DNA from: Heloderma charlesbogerti
Lineage: Eukaryota > Chordata > Lepidosauria > Squamata > Helodermatidae
NCBI GenBank assembly: GCA_026122225.1
Contig: JANEZZ010001570.1
Coordinates: 3,410,001-3,474,000, forward strand
DNA length: 64,000 bases
Direction of reading: 5' to 3'
Notes under the pieces: model-generated
What the model saw: the letters and a program-made list of their open reading frames with translations, nothing else
The model's database searches: none
Told to the model about the DNA's origin: nothing
Part shown: piece by piece, positions 34,166 to 44,766 of the stretch
Position numbering within the stretch: the stretch's first letter is position 1
Layout of the letters: the number at the start of each line of letters is the position of its first letter
Translations under genes and position numbers: made by a program

Positions 34166-34943
34166 ATGCCTATCCAATGCAGGGCAGGAGAAGCACAGAG
34201 GGGATCATTCCCTCCACGCTATTCGTGCCCTGCTTTTTTAGCTAGACAGCTGATTTTGGCTGTCTAGCCACAGGAGGGCAGAGTGGGGGAAGAGGCTGCC
34301 GGATGACACATAGGATGTGTTGTGCTGGCATTTCCGCCCTCCCCACCCTAGAACACCCCCCGAGAACACCCCATATTGGCCGCTCCGCTCTCCTCTTGCG
34401 AGTATAGCACATGGGGCTGTTCCATGCTGCCTGCAAGGGAGTGCAGAAGCAGGGGAGGTCGGTTCTCTGGGAACTGACCTCAGAGCGCCGTCTCCGAGGT
34501 TGGTTCCTGAAAAACCACATATCCTATGGCCATCTAGCAGCTGACTAGCGGCCATGGGATTGCTCCCTCCATTTATTTGAGCAGCCTGTTGCAAGACATT
34601 TCAACTTGCCTCCACATAGTCTCTCTGATTTGCAGTTACTTCCAACAGAACAAACAAAAGACACTGACATGCTTGACAAAAGGGAAAACATCTGCATCTA
34701 CAGACTGAGAACTCTTAGTCCAAATGGCCTTAATCTGGAGGACAATTCCTAAGCATTTTACCAGTCATACCGGGGGGGGGGTGTCTTAAGGAATTTTCAT
34801 CTCCAGGCATTCCAAATTGACACTCCTGGTATCCATTTAACAGCGCAGTTATTGATGAGGGCAAAAGCTGAAACGTTTAGCTTCAGCTTCTATACAGAGT
34901 ATATATATTACTCTGTTGTTAGTCTTCTATCTTTCTTATATAT

Positions 34944-36844
34944 TTGTTGTTGTTCAGTCGTTAAGTCATGTCCGACTCCTCATGACCCCATGGACCATAG
35001 CACGCCAGGCCTTCCTGTCCTCCGCTCTCTCCCGGAGCGTTCTCAAGTTCATATTCATTGCATCGGTGATGCTATCTAGCCAACAACAACAACAACAACA
35101 ACAATGCTTCCTAAGGCCCACTTGACTTCACTCCCTAGGATGTCCGGCTCAAGTTCAGTGACCGCACTATCATGGCTATCAGGGACATTAAGATCTTTCC
35201 TGTATAGTTCTTCTTTGTATTCTTTCCACCTCTTCTTAATCTCATCTGCTTCTCTTAGGTCCCTGCCTTCTTTATCCTTTATCATTCCCGTCTTTGCACA
35301 AAACATTCCCTTGAGATCTCCAGTTTTCTTGAAAAGATCTCTAGTCTTTCCCATTCTATTGTTTTCCTCGATTTCTTTGCATTGTTCATTTAAGAAGGCC
35401 TTCTTGTCTCTCCTTGCTATTCTCTGGAACTCTGCATTCAGTTGGATATATCTTCCCCTTTCTCCCTTGCTTTTCGCTTTCCTTCTTTCCTCAGCTACTT
35501 GTAAAGCCTCATCAGACAGCCACTTGGCTTTCTTGCATTTCGTTTTCTTTGGGATGGATTGAGTTGCTGCCTCCTGAACAATGTTACGGACCTCTGTCCA
35601 TAGTTCCTCAGGCACTCTGTCTATCAGGTCTAATCCCTTAAATCTATTCCTCACCTCTACTGTATATTCGTAAGGGATATGATTTAGGTCATACCTGAAT
35701 GGTTTAGTGGTTTTCCATAAGTTCTTCAATTTAAGCCGAAACTTTGCAAGAAGCAGCTCATGATCTGAGCCACAGTCAGCTCCAGGTCTTGTTTTTACTG
35801 ACTGTATGGAGCTTCTCCATCTTTGGCTGCAAAGTACATAATCAATCTGATTTCGATATTGACCAGCTGGTGATGTCCATGTGTAGAGTCGCCTCTTTTG
35901 CTGTTGGAAAAGAGTGTTTGCTATGATCAGCGTGTTCTCATGGCAAAACTCTATTAGCCTTTGTCCTGCTTCATTTTGTACACCAAGGCCATGCTTGCCT
36001 GTTATCCTGGTGATTTCTTGACTTCCTCCTTTGACATTCCAATCCCCTATGATGAAAAGGACATCTTTTTTTGGTGTTAGTTCTAGAAGCTGTTGTAGGT
36101 CTTCATAGAAACGATCAACTTCAGCTTCTTCGGCCTCAGTGGTTGAGGCATAGACTTGAATTACTGTGATGTTGAATGGTTTGCCTTGGATTCATATTGA
36201 GGTCACCCTATCATTTTTGAGATTGTACCCCAGTACTGCTTTTCCCACCCTTTTATTGACTATGAGTGCTACTCCATTTCTTCTAAGGGATTTTTGCCCA
36301 GAGTAGTAGATATAATGGTCACCTGAATTACATTCGCCCATGCTTGTCCATTTTAGTTTGCTGATTCCCAAGATGTTGATGTTCAATCTTGCCATCTCAT
36401 GTTTGACCACCTCCAGCTTACCTTGATTCATTGTTCTTACATTCCAGGTTCCTAAACAATATTGTTCTTTACAGCGTCGGATTTTCTTTTCACCTCCAGA
36501 CACATCCACAGCTGAGTGTCCTTTCGGCTTTGGCCCAGCTGCTTCACTCTTTCTGGTGCTACTTGGAAATTCCCTCTGCTCTTCCCCAGTAGTATATTGA
36601 ACACCTTCCGACCTGAGGGGCTCATCTTCTGGCATCATATCTTTTAGCCTTGTGATACGTTCCATGGGGTTTTCTTGGCAAGAATACTGGAGTGGGTTGC
36701 CATGTCCTTCTCCAGTGGACCACATTTTGTCAGAACTCTCTGCCATGACCTGACCATCTTGGGTGGCCCTGCACGGCATAGCGTATGGCTTCACTGAGTT
36801 ACGCAAGCCCCTTCGCCACAACAAGGCAGTGATCCATGAAGGGG
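34944..36844 (-). mobile_element. internally deleted BovB LINE with 11-bp duplication
   Basis: Flanked by a perfect TTCTTATATAT duplication (34933-34943 and 36845-36855). On the minus strand it begins CCCCTTCATGGATCACTGCC, runs through the endonuclease and linker, then jumps at a (GTT)n/(CAA)n patch (35082-35103) directly to the last 130 bp of BovB, so the reverse-transcriptase domain is absent. The length is 1.9 kb against about 3 kb for the family. The two flanking duplications show that it inserted as one event; the deletion arose before or during insertion, or later by recombination between CAA runs. Confidence 0.92.
35085..36844 (-). pseudogene. BovB ORF2 N-terminal part: AP-like endonuclease and linker, one nonsense
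   Basis: The frame covers the upstream leader, then the AP endonuclease-like domain with TWNVRTM, GISxLKW, GDWNVK, QIDYVL and SDHELL motifs, then a charged linker (KKTKCKKAKWLSDEAL). A single in-frame TGA near 36190 separates an upstream frame from a downstream frame of about 370 codons that stays open to the deletion junction at 35103. At the GISxLKW motif the position is lysine where the family normally has the catalytic glutamate, so the nuclease is probably dead. The function would be nicking of target DNA for reverse transcription. Confidence 0.88.
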
Positions 36845-36960
36845 TTCTTATATATATACATACACATAAGTCCAAGCAAATTAAAATAAATAAGAGAACG
36901 TCATTTCAGAGATTGTAACTGCAGGATGAATCACAAAAATTAACAAGGTCAGTAGCTGAT

Positions 36961-36992
36961 ACACACATACACATGCGCACGCGCGCACGCAC
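36961..36992. repeat. (CA)n/(CG)n alternating purine-pyrimidine tract
   Basis: Alternates ACACAC to GCGCACGCGC, a sequence type able to adopt Z-DNA. Confidence 0.85.
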
Positions 36993-37014
36993 AGAACATT
37001 TGATTCCTTAAAGG

Positions 37015-37135
37015 AGTAAGACTATCCACATTTAGACAGAAAAAAGTCCTGCAACTCCTACAGCTATGGTTGGCTGGTGGATTCTGGCAGCTGCAGTACT
37101 TTATTGTGTCTAAACATACATGGGCTTGTGCCTTA
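37015..37135. mobile_element. palindromic MITE family H, diverged copy
   Basis: CATTTAGACAGAAAAAAGTC and the complement near TTGTGTCTAAACATAC frame a CTGCAACTCC/GCAGCTGCAG core. Same family as 23104-23237. Confidence 0.65.
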
Positions 37136-37416
37136 GATAAATTAATGGTACATTAAAGTTAGTACTTGCCTTGGAAACACATGTTATTACCAAGAAATCC
37201 CCTGTTCTCATGAAATTCTGTGTTTCCTTCTTGACCAAAAATATGTGCTGGTACATCTAAAGCTGTCTGCCTGCTTTTAAAAAATCATGGTTGTGATTCA
37301 GCTACAGTTTAAAACCTTTAAGGCTATGGTCTTAAGCACACGTCTTGGGAATAGGTTCTCACTGGAAGCAGTGAGGCTTGCTTCCAAATAAAGTTAAACA
37401 CAATCAAGCTATGGCC

Positions 37417-37515
37417 TGTTGATTTCAATGGGAAAGTTAAACACAAGCGGAAATCTTTCCCATTGAAATCCATGAGATTCTACAGTGCTTACCTTTGGCT
37501 GAACTATGTCCTGTT
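37417..37515. mobile_element. palindromic MITE (TTTCAATGGGAAAG type)
   Basis: TTGATTTCAATGGGAAAGTT pairs with CTTTCCCATTGAAATCCATG across a short spacer. The flanks carry CTATGG and GAACTATG. Old, without a clear duplication. Confidence 0.55.
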
Positions 37516-37519
37516 TAGT

Positions 37520-39409
37520 CAATAGTTAAAACCATATGAGAGGATGAACTTCATGACCAAATAGTTTAATCTCCTACCTGGGGGGAGCAGGGGAGGCTGT
37601 TTTGGCACTGCCTTCCTTACATGCTTACTTTTGAGATTTTACTCCGTTTTTCCATTCTAATATGAAGCACTAAAGGTGGTTTGCAATATATATTTTTAAA
37701 CAAAATACAATATAACCTTGCCAGTCCAATAAAATAAAATAGCAGAGCACGTCAACATATAAAAGGGAGACAACTAAAATTGAACAGTAAGCAAGCCAGA
37801 TACTTGGATAAACACCCAAGTCTTAGTAACATCCACATAAGATGAGAAAGAAGCATAATCATAATATGAACTAAAAGGAAATGTTACAGTTTAAATGATT
37901 ACACAAGACCACAGTCATATGAAAAGTAATTACATAATTACATAATTTCACTACATTACCCCAAAGCTAGTTACTTTGGTCCTTTTTAGATATTCCTTGG
38001 ATGGGAAGGGAGGGAGAAGAGCAGGATGGTGCACACTGCCCTCACTTCAGATATTCACATGTTCATTTGAAGGTCTGTTGGAAGCAGTCATCACGATCAG
38101 ATGCCCCATCCCTTTGTTACAAAGATATCTGAAAAGGGCTAGTGTCAAGATCTTAGAAGAGAAAGCCATGCTGGCACTTGGTCCTGACTGAGGCATTGAC
38201 ACAGCATCTTGCTGAAAGCTAAGCATCCACCAGCTCATTAAGCAGATGGAGTTGCATGTCAATGCCAAGGCTAAGCCAAAAAGAGGAGGAAAGGATTTCA
38301 CAGACATTTGCAACAGGGTTAAAAGGCACACACATCCTTTCAGAGGTATTTCAGTAATTACTCTGAAAGGGGGTAAATGCTTTGGGTTGTATCCACTGGG
38401 TTCTATCCAATGTTAGTCTAACTTAAGTCCCATTCATTGCAATGGGTCTGTTCTAACCAGGACCAACACTGGATATAACCCATTGCCTTTTAAAGAAGAA
38501 TAGGTTTTACTTGCCCTTGGTGACCTCATCCCTCGCTGGGATCCCTCTAGGTAAGAGAGGGAAGCCCTAATTGGGAAAAAGAATGGTGTTAAAGCAGTGG
38601 CAGATGGGGGAGGGGGAATGGCAAAGAACAGGATCACAAAAACATGAATATTCCCTCAATTAAGGGCACAATCGTATGCATATTTAGACATTAAAAAGTC
38701 CTACAACTCCCAGCATTCTTCAGTCACCAAGTTCTGGGATCTGCCCATTTCTGATGTATCCCTGTATTAAGTTGGGGGATGTCTGTGTGCAGTGTGTGTT
38801 TTTGCATTTTGCCTTTCCATTATTGCAATGCAATTACTTTCAATTAGATCTCTGTGTAGTATTAATAGGCCCTATTTAACTGTCGACTTAGTCCAATTTT
38901 ATATAGTCAACATAAATACATTCCTCCTCACCCTGATCAATTTTGTTGTTTTTATTGTAATGTCTTGTAGTTTGTCAGTCTCTAATGAGGTATTTCGATG
39001 GTAATGGAAAGCGTCCATGTATGCTAACATGAAAGATTTTTATACTGAACTTCCTTCCAAGTGAAGGGCAGCATGGAAATTTAATGAATGAGGAATGGAG
39101 GGAAACAAAGGAGCCTTACAAAGGAGACTCATCCATACGTTAATGAGAATGCAGCCACTTGTTGCTGCTCTGATTCAGTTTAATGTCTGAGGGATATAGA
39201 AGGTAATATGGAGCAACCTTTTGGTCATTACTTTTCGCATGAAAATGAAATGAACCAATTCCCAATTATATTAGGTGGAATGTCTGGGTTAATGGATTTC
39301 TATTAATGACCAGTTGTGCTTACTCACATTTGTCACATTTGGCATACAATGGGTTGGATCCAGGATCCACCTTCTGCAGATGGAAGGATTCCTTCTATCC
39401 ACTGAAGCA
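37520..39409. other. low-copy DNA with MITE remnants
   Basis: Around 38395-38480 a short stretch around TTCATTGCAATGGGTC resembles a decayed MITE. At 38665-38730 there is the left half of family H (GGGCACAATCGTATGC then CTACAACTCCCAGCATTC). The block 39010-39300 is repeat-free and AT-rich and could be a conserved non-coding element. No gene seen. Confidence 0.4.
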
Positions 39410-39417
39410 GGGCCAGC

Positions 39418-39787
39418 ATCAAGGGTAGTCATGGTCGGACATCTGCCTTGGGCCCACACTCCAGCAGGGCCCACTGACAAGAACCTCCTAGAGTTGCTCC
39501 TCATCTTCACGATTGCAACCTGCTTGTTCCCCTGCCTCTCACTCTGGCTCAGACAACGGCGGTGGTGGTGGTGGTGATGGTGAGAAGGAGGAGCAGTAGA
39601 TGCAAGCAGTAGTCTACTTGCTCATGACTCTTTCCCTATCAAGAACACACGTGACAGCAGTGATGAGAAAGAGGAGGAGGAGCAAGAGCAGCTGGTGACC
39701 ATGGCAGTGGGAAGGGAGACTCACTGAGGGCGGGGCCCACTGAAGGTGTCTCACCCATGGGCCCTCTGAAACCTGGAGCTGGCACTG
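39418..39787 (+). mobile_element. hAT-like family T, copy 2 (370 bp)
   Basis: TIR CAGGGCCAGCATCAAGG versus right-end complement CAGTGCCAGCTCCAGG. Flanks CACTGAAG (39410-39417) and CCTTGAAG (39788-39795) match at 6 of 8. The interior matches 23942-24278, with a longer GGTGGT tract at 39558-39590. No transposase. Confidence 0.72.
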
Positions 39788-40624
39788 CCTTGAAGGAGCT
39801 TAATCTACCAAAGCATTTCTGCCGGTGGAATCAGGGAGGAGGCAAATTCACCAAGTCCCCCTCTGTACATCCCCCGAAAGTCTGTTCTGGAGAGTTGGGT
39901 TACCCTTGGAATAGCATGGGGAGTGCATGGGCTGAAATGGATGAAGTACACTTGCCCTCCTCCCACTGGCCGGAGCATCCTGAGAGGCACTTCACTCAGG
40001 GGAGGTACTCCCACCGGGAGGAAGAAATGCTGGATTCAAGCCAGTATTAACAAATAAACACTGGTCAGGTCATCCGAACAAAGTGTGCAGAAATGAGGTG
40101 AGAAAACCTAAGAAAATGGTGAAAGAAACTCACATGTAATGCCAAATTAATGGTCAAATATTTGAAAAAGCCAACAAAGCACCATCTGTAGCTACTGTTA
40201 AAGGAAAAGTGAAATTACTTCCATTAGTATGGCATCTGTTTGTTTAGTGGCGTAGCATAGTGAGCTTGAATGAAGTTTCTTCCGTCATTGCAAACTGTCA
40301 TTCCCTGCTTCGAGGCCTAATGGTAGTAAGAGTGAGATGATCATCTATTATTATAATTGCTTATCTCTTAGCAAAGGATGATGTAGCAGCCCAGTGTCAG
40401 CCTGGGTTCAGGCTATACTTTTAGTCTAAGTGAGTAGATAACCTATGCATCTGAGATTCACAGTGACCTCAGACATTCAAACATATTTTGGAGATTAAGG
40501 ATGCAATCCTATCCAGATAGGCGGCTGCCTCAAAACTCAGAGGCAACCGCCTATCCAAAGTAGGGCAGGAGAAGCACAGAGGGGATCATTCCCTCCATGG
40601 TCTCCTGCCCTGCATTTTCGGCTA

Positions 40625-41994
40625 TTTTTATTTAATTTATTTATTTATTTATTTATTTATTTATTAATCGCCCATCTGGCTGGTCACCCAGCCACTCTGG
40701 GCGATGTACAACAATAAAAACAGTTCAAAACAATAAAATTCAACATTAAAAACATCACATTTCTAAAATTACCCAAATGCCTGCCTGAACAACCACATTT
40801 TTAATGCGTGGCGGAAGCTCATGGGGGCATGGCGGAGTTCCCTAGGGAGAGAGTTCCACAGAGTAGGAGCCACCATAGAGAAGGCCCTCTCCCTCGTCCT
40901 CACCTGCCTAGCTGTCCTGGCTGATGGGACAGAGAGAAGGCCATCCGAGGCTAATCTTGTTGAGAGGCCTGTCTGGTGTTGCTGGAGGCCCTCCTTGAGA
41001 TAGGCTGGGCCAAAACCATATAGGGTTTTAAAGGTCAAAACCTTGAATTTGGCCCAGAAAACAACTGGTAAGCAGTGCAGCTCCTGCAGCACTGGAGTGA
41101 TGTGATCTTGCCGGCAGCTGCCTTTAATCAGGTGAGCCGCCGCGTTCTGTACCAGCTGCAGCTTCCAAACCGTCTTCAAGGGTAACCCCACGTAGAGCGC
41201 ATTACAGTAGTCTAAATGCGAGGAGACCAGGGCATGTACTACCAATGGGAGCAGATGGTTGGGAAGGTAGGGGCGCAGCCACCATATCAGATGGAGTTGA
41301 TACAGCGTTGTCCAGCTCACAGCTGACACTTGAGCCTCCACAGACAGCTGGGAGTCTAAGATGACCTCCAGGCTGCGGATCAGGTCTTTCAAGGGTAGCC
41401 GTACCCCATTCAACACCAGGTCAACATCCCCCAACCTCCTCTTGTCTCCCACCAAAGGTACCTCGGTCTTGTCAGGGTTCAGCTTCAGCTTATTCCTCCC
41501 CATCCAGCCACTCACCGTCTCCAGACATTTGGACAGGGATTCTACAGCCAACCTTGGTGAAGATTTGAACAAGAGGTAGAGCTGCGTGTCATCGCATACT
41601 GATGACACCGCACCCCAAACCTCCTGATGATAGCCCCAGCGGCTTCACATAGATGTTAAATAGCATCAGGGAGAGAATGGAACCCTGTGGCACCCCACAA
41701 GTGAGCGGCCACGGGTCCAACACCTCCTCTCTCAGTGCTACCTTCTGGAACCTGCCAGAAAGGAAGGACCAGAACCACCGCAATATGGTGTCTCCAATGC
41801 CCAACCCCTCCAGGCGGTCCAGGAGGATACCGTGGTCAATGGTATCAAAAGCTGCTGAGAGAACAAGGAAGGAGCATTCACCCCTATCCAGAACCCTCCT
41901 CATATCATCCACCGAGGCGACCAAGGCCGTTTCTGTCTCATGCCCTGGCCTGAAGCCCAACTGAAATGGATCTAGATAATCAGCTTCTTCCAGT
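40625..41994 (-). mobile_element. 5'-truncated L2-clade LINE
   Basis: On the minus strand it carries the fingers-palm-thumb part of reverse transcriptase and the C-terminal domain, then a 3' UTR (GTACATCGCCCAGAGTGGCT) and a (TAAA)n tail at 40625-40667. The endonuclease half is absent. It is inserted inside MITE copy F5. The 3' UTR matches 61505-61560. Confidence 0.9.
40769..41990 (-). pseudogene. L2 reverse-transcriptase relic, frameshifted around the YADD motif
   Basis: The upstream frame (about 41640-41990) has GFRPGHETETAL, SAAFDTIDHG and CGVPQGSI. The downstream frame (40769-41608) has DDTQLYL, NPDKTEV, SSHLDYCNALY, HITPVLQELH and WLFRQAF. The two are in different frames: there is one shift just after the NIYVKPLG block and a second, apparently one missing base, within the catalytic YADD (read here as VCDD). 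RNA-templated DNA synthesis would be the function; this copy is dead. Confidence 0.87.
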
Positions 41995-42265
41995 TGTGAC
42001 TGTCTAGTCGCAGGAGGGCTGAGTGGGGGAGGAGGCTGCTGCACAACACATTGGATGTGTCATACAGGCATTTCCAGCCTCCCCTCCCCAGAATGCCCCA
42101 GCCATGCCCCTTTTTGGCCACTCTACACTCCTCTTGCAAGTGCAGAGCACAGGGCTGTTCTGTGCTGCCTCCAAGGTGGCGCAGAAGTGGGGGGAGGTCG
42201 GTTTCTGGATAACACGATATCCTATGGCCATCTAGCCGCTGTCTAGCAGCCATAGGATTGCTCGC

Positions 42266-43097
42266 TCCGGGAGTTGCTAGAGTTGTTCTCCATGAGCTAT
42301 TAGCTCCTTGTGCTAGATGGCACACAAGAATTTAGATATGGGAACAACAGTCATGTCTGCAAAAGTGGGCACCAGTGTACTCAAAGAAATGGCCATCAGA
42401 TTCTTGTACGAATATGTGTCAGAGTTCAATATATCCAATCTTCTAAACACTCAAATAAAAAAATTAAAGGGCTAGCCTAATAACACTATCCAGAACATTA
42501 GATATAATACAGCTTCGATACTGCAGTATACTAAACCCATTTTACTTTATATTTTATTTGTGCTCTTTAAATATAGGAAATATTTGTAAAAGTATTTACG
42601 TTAAAGAGGTGAGTACAATGCATAACCCCCTCCCCACCGCCCAGCAAACACAGATATTAAAAAACTCAGTTCACTCATTTCATGTGACTTACAAATTGAA
42701 ATCCTGTGATTCTATTTGAACTATAAAAGGTAAAAACTTGGGCACTCATACAACTTTCTAAAGTTAATTTAAATATTCTCCCCAGATGTTGCTGTTTTAT
42801 TATTTCATGTTAAAAGGTGGAAGAAACAAGCTACTAGCCACTAGAGGCCACTGTAACCTTAGTCCTCTTTAGTCTGAAGAAGAGGTGCAACGTTTCTGCC
42901 TTTACTGGTGGAGGAACTGTTGGTCTAACTGAGGACTTTATTTAAGGGGTGTATTCCAAATAAAATGCAAACTCCAGGATGGATCATGTTTTTATCATCA
43001 GAGGACATCACATATATAATGAAGGAAATAGAGACAGTACTCTTTAGGGTACTATTTTGAAACTACATGAAATGAAATCTTGGAAACAAACCTCTCC
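42266..43097. other. low-copy AT-rich DNA, nothing recognised
   Basis: No repeat terminus or coding region identified; long AT-rich stretch 42440-42800. Confidence 0.45.
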
Positions 43098-44766
43098 TAG
43101 GCCCCCTCTACATGGCACTGCTTTCACCCCCCAACTCGTCACAACTGCGCAGCAATGCGGCTTCGAACTAGCATCCCTTGTAATTAGGGATGTACAAAAG
43201 TCACTTACCTTTTCGACGGGGTGATTCGTGGTGGGGGGGAGGCGCTCCGCACCTCCCCCCAAAATCCTAATCCGGTCAGCTCTGCTCCGCGGAGATTCCA
43301 CAGAGCCGCCGGCCAGGGCCACCTGCAGCTGGACATCCGGCCGCTGGGCAGCCTGCGGGAAGAAAAAAAAACAGCGTACGCAAATGGCGGTGGCTATGGC
43401 AGCTGCCATTTGCGTTCCCTTTTTTTTTTTTGTGCTGTTTTAGCCTACGTAAATATTTACGTAAGCTATTACGGTGGGAAAAAGGGGAACACAAATAGCA
43501 TAGTGGGTGCCATTTGCGTTCCTTTTTTTTTTTGCCGTTTTAGCCTACGTAAATATTTATGTAAGCTATTACGGCGGCGGAAAAAAGGAATGCAAATAGC
43601 ACCCACTACGCTATTTGCGTTCCCCTTTTTTTTTGCCGTAATAGCTTACATAAATATTTACGTAGGCTAAAACAGCGAAAAAAAGGGAACGCAAATGGTG
43701 GCCGCTGTAGCCGCCGCCATTTGCGTACGCTGTTGTTGTTGTTTTTTGGCTTGCCGTGATAGGCTACATAAATACTTACGTAGCCTATCACGGCCTCCGC
43801 AGGGACGCAAAATAGCCATGATAGGCTACAATGAAGAAGCGAATGGCGGCCACAGGGTGGCCGCCATTCGCAAGTCAGTGCAGATGGCAGCAGGTAAGTG
43901 CTCCGTTTCATGCGCCTTTTGTGGGTTGGGGGGGCTTCGTTCCGCCACAGATTTCGGAGGGCCGAATGCACTGGCATTCGGCCTCACCGAGATCCATGGC
44001 GGAATTCTCTGACATCCCTACCTGTAATACACTTGCGATTTACTGCACCATCTCCTAACAGACTCGAGGTGCCCCCCTTTTTTTCCATTATTCTTTAATG
44101 AGCAGCTGTGCAGTCCTGTGAGCATGGGGATGCAACACTTCATTGTCTGTCTTGTATTTTAGGGGTTCTGTTGTGTCTTTCCCTCTCTCGTTAGTTAAAA
44201 ATTGGTTGTTCTCTGCTCCTTCATTTCCACACCATCTGTTTGTCAGTTCTCCAGCCCGAGACTCTCGTGATGGTTCGTACTCACAAGCGTGAGCACTACA
44301 TGCCTACCCATCACTCCAAACTGGTGGCTGGAGATGGTCCTCCCCCAAGAGCTCCTCCCTCTGGCCCTTGGGTACTGAGTCCAAAAGCAACCATTGCAAA
44401 GATACAAAGCTGCAAAAATGTGCAAAAGTGTGATTAAATAACTGAAAATGCCTCTCTGTGCCTCTGTAACTGCGCAGCTGTGAAGGGACAGGGGGACAAA
44501 GGGACATCACAGAGCGACGCAAGCACTACACACGCTTAAACACACCCACTGCAAAACACAAAGTTGGTTCTGGGAAGCGTCAGATGGCCCACAACCACGG
44601 GGAAACCCGCAGCAAACCCCCAAAATTGCAGCAAAACACCACCTTGGAAATCCGCAGTTTCCGGGAGAAAACCAGATGGCTGCGAAGTGGCGACTACGTC
44701 ATCTATCCCTAGGGACCTCGACTCACAGCCGCCCCAGAGTAAAAGGCTCATGTAGATGGGGCCGTA
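43098..44766 (+). mobile_element. DNA transposon (family M) split by a nested hAT
   Basis: The outer ends TAGGCCCCCTCTACATGG and, as complement of the right end, GGCCCCATCTACATGAG are inverted repeats. Without the hAT insertion and its duplication (43185-44028) the element is about 825 bp. It contains a GC-rich, CpG-bearing right half and frames of 60-75 codons with no recognisable domain. No target duplication is evident, so the superfamily is uncertain; the TIR wording fits hAT. Confidence 0.6.
43185..44020 (-). mobile_element. multi-hairpin hAT-like element, copy D (836 bp)
   Basis: TIR TAGGGATG/CATCCCTA; flanks CTTGTAAT (43177-43184) and CCTGTAAT (44021-44028) match at 7 of 8. Reverse orientation to A. 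Internal palindromes alternate: GGCGGTGGC/GCAGCTGCC (near 43382-43412), TACGTAAATATTTACGTA (near 43442-43472), a further TACGTA copy near 43542-43572, another near 43640-43672, GCGGCC/GCCGCC near 43695-43728, and GATAGGCTACATAAATACTT-type near 43757-43795. ACTTACCT is 18-25 bp from the left end and AGGTAAGT 121-128 bp from the right end. Confidence 0.92.

Larger units (their letters stand above)
32866..34567 (+). mobile_element. Harbinger-like MITE family F, copy 4, split by a nested LTR
   Basis: The left part is 32866-32918 (GGGTGCAATCCTATGC and the GCCTCCGAACTTGGAGGC hairpin). The right part is 34166-34567 (from the CTATCCAATGCAGGGCAGG junction to GATTGCTCCC). Removing the insert gives about 455 bp, the family length. 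TTA precedes it; the right flank is TCC, so one side of the duplication has changed. It is the outer layer of a three-level nest. Confidence 0.88.
40498..42265 (+). mobile_element. Harbinger-like MITE family F, copy 5, split by an L2 LINE
   Basis: The left part (40498-40624) ends in TGCATTTTCGGCTA; the right part (41995-42265) resumes with GACTGTCTAGTCGCAGG, which is the other arm of the family's GGCTAGACAGCC hairpin. Without the L2 the element is about 398 bp. The left flank is TTA; the right flank is TCC. The insertion hit the loop of an internal hairpin. Confidence 0.86.

Noticed and set aside
35104..35562. 152-codon plus frame with hydrophobic leucine/phenylalanine runs
   Set aside because: Antisense of the BovB linker; looks like membrane segments only because lysine/glutamate codons read as phenylalanine/leucine/serine in reverse.
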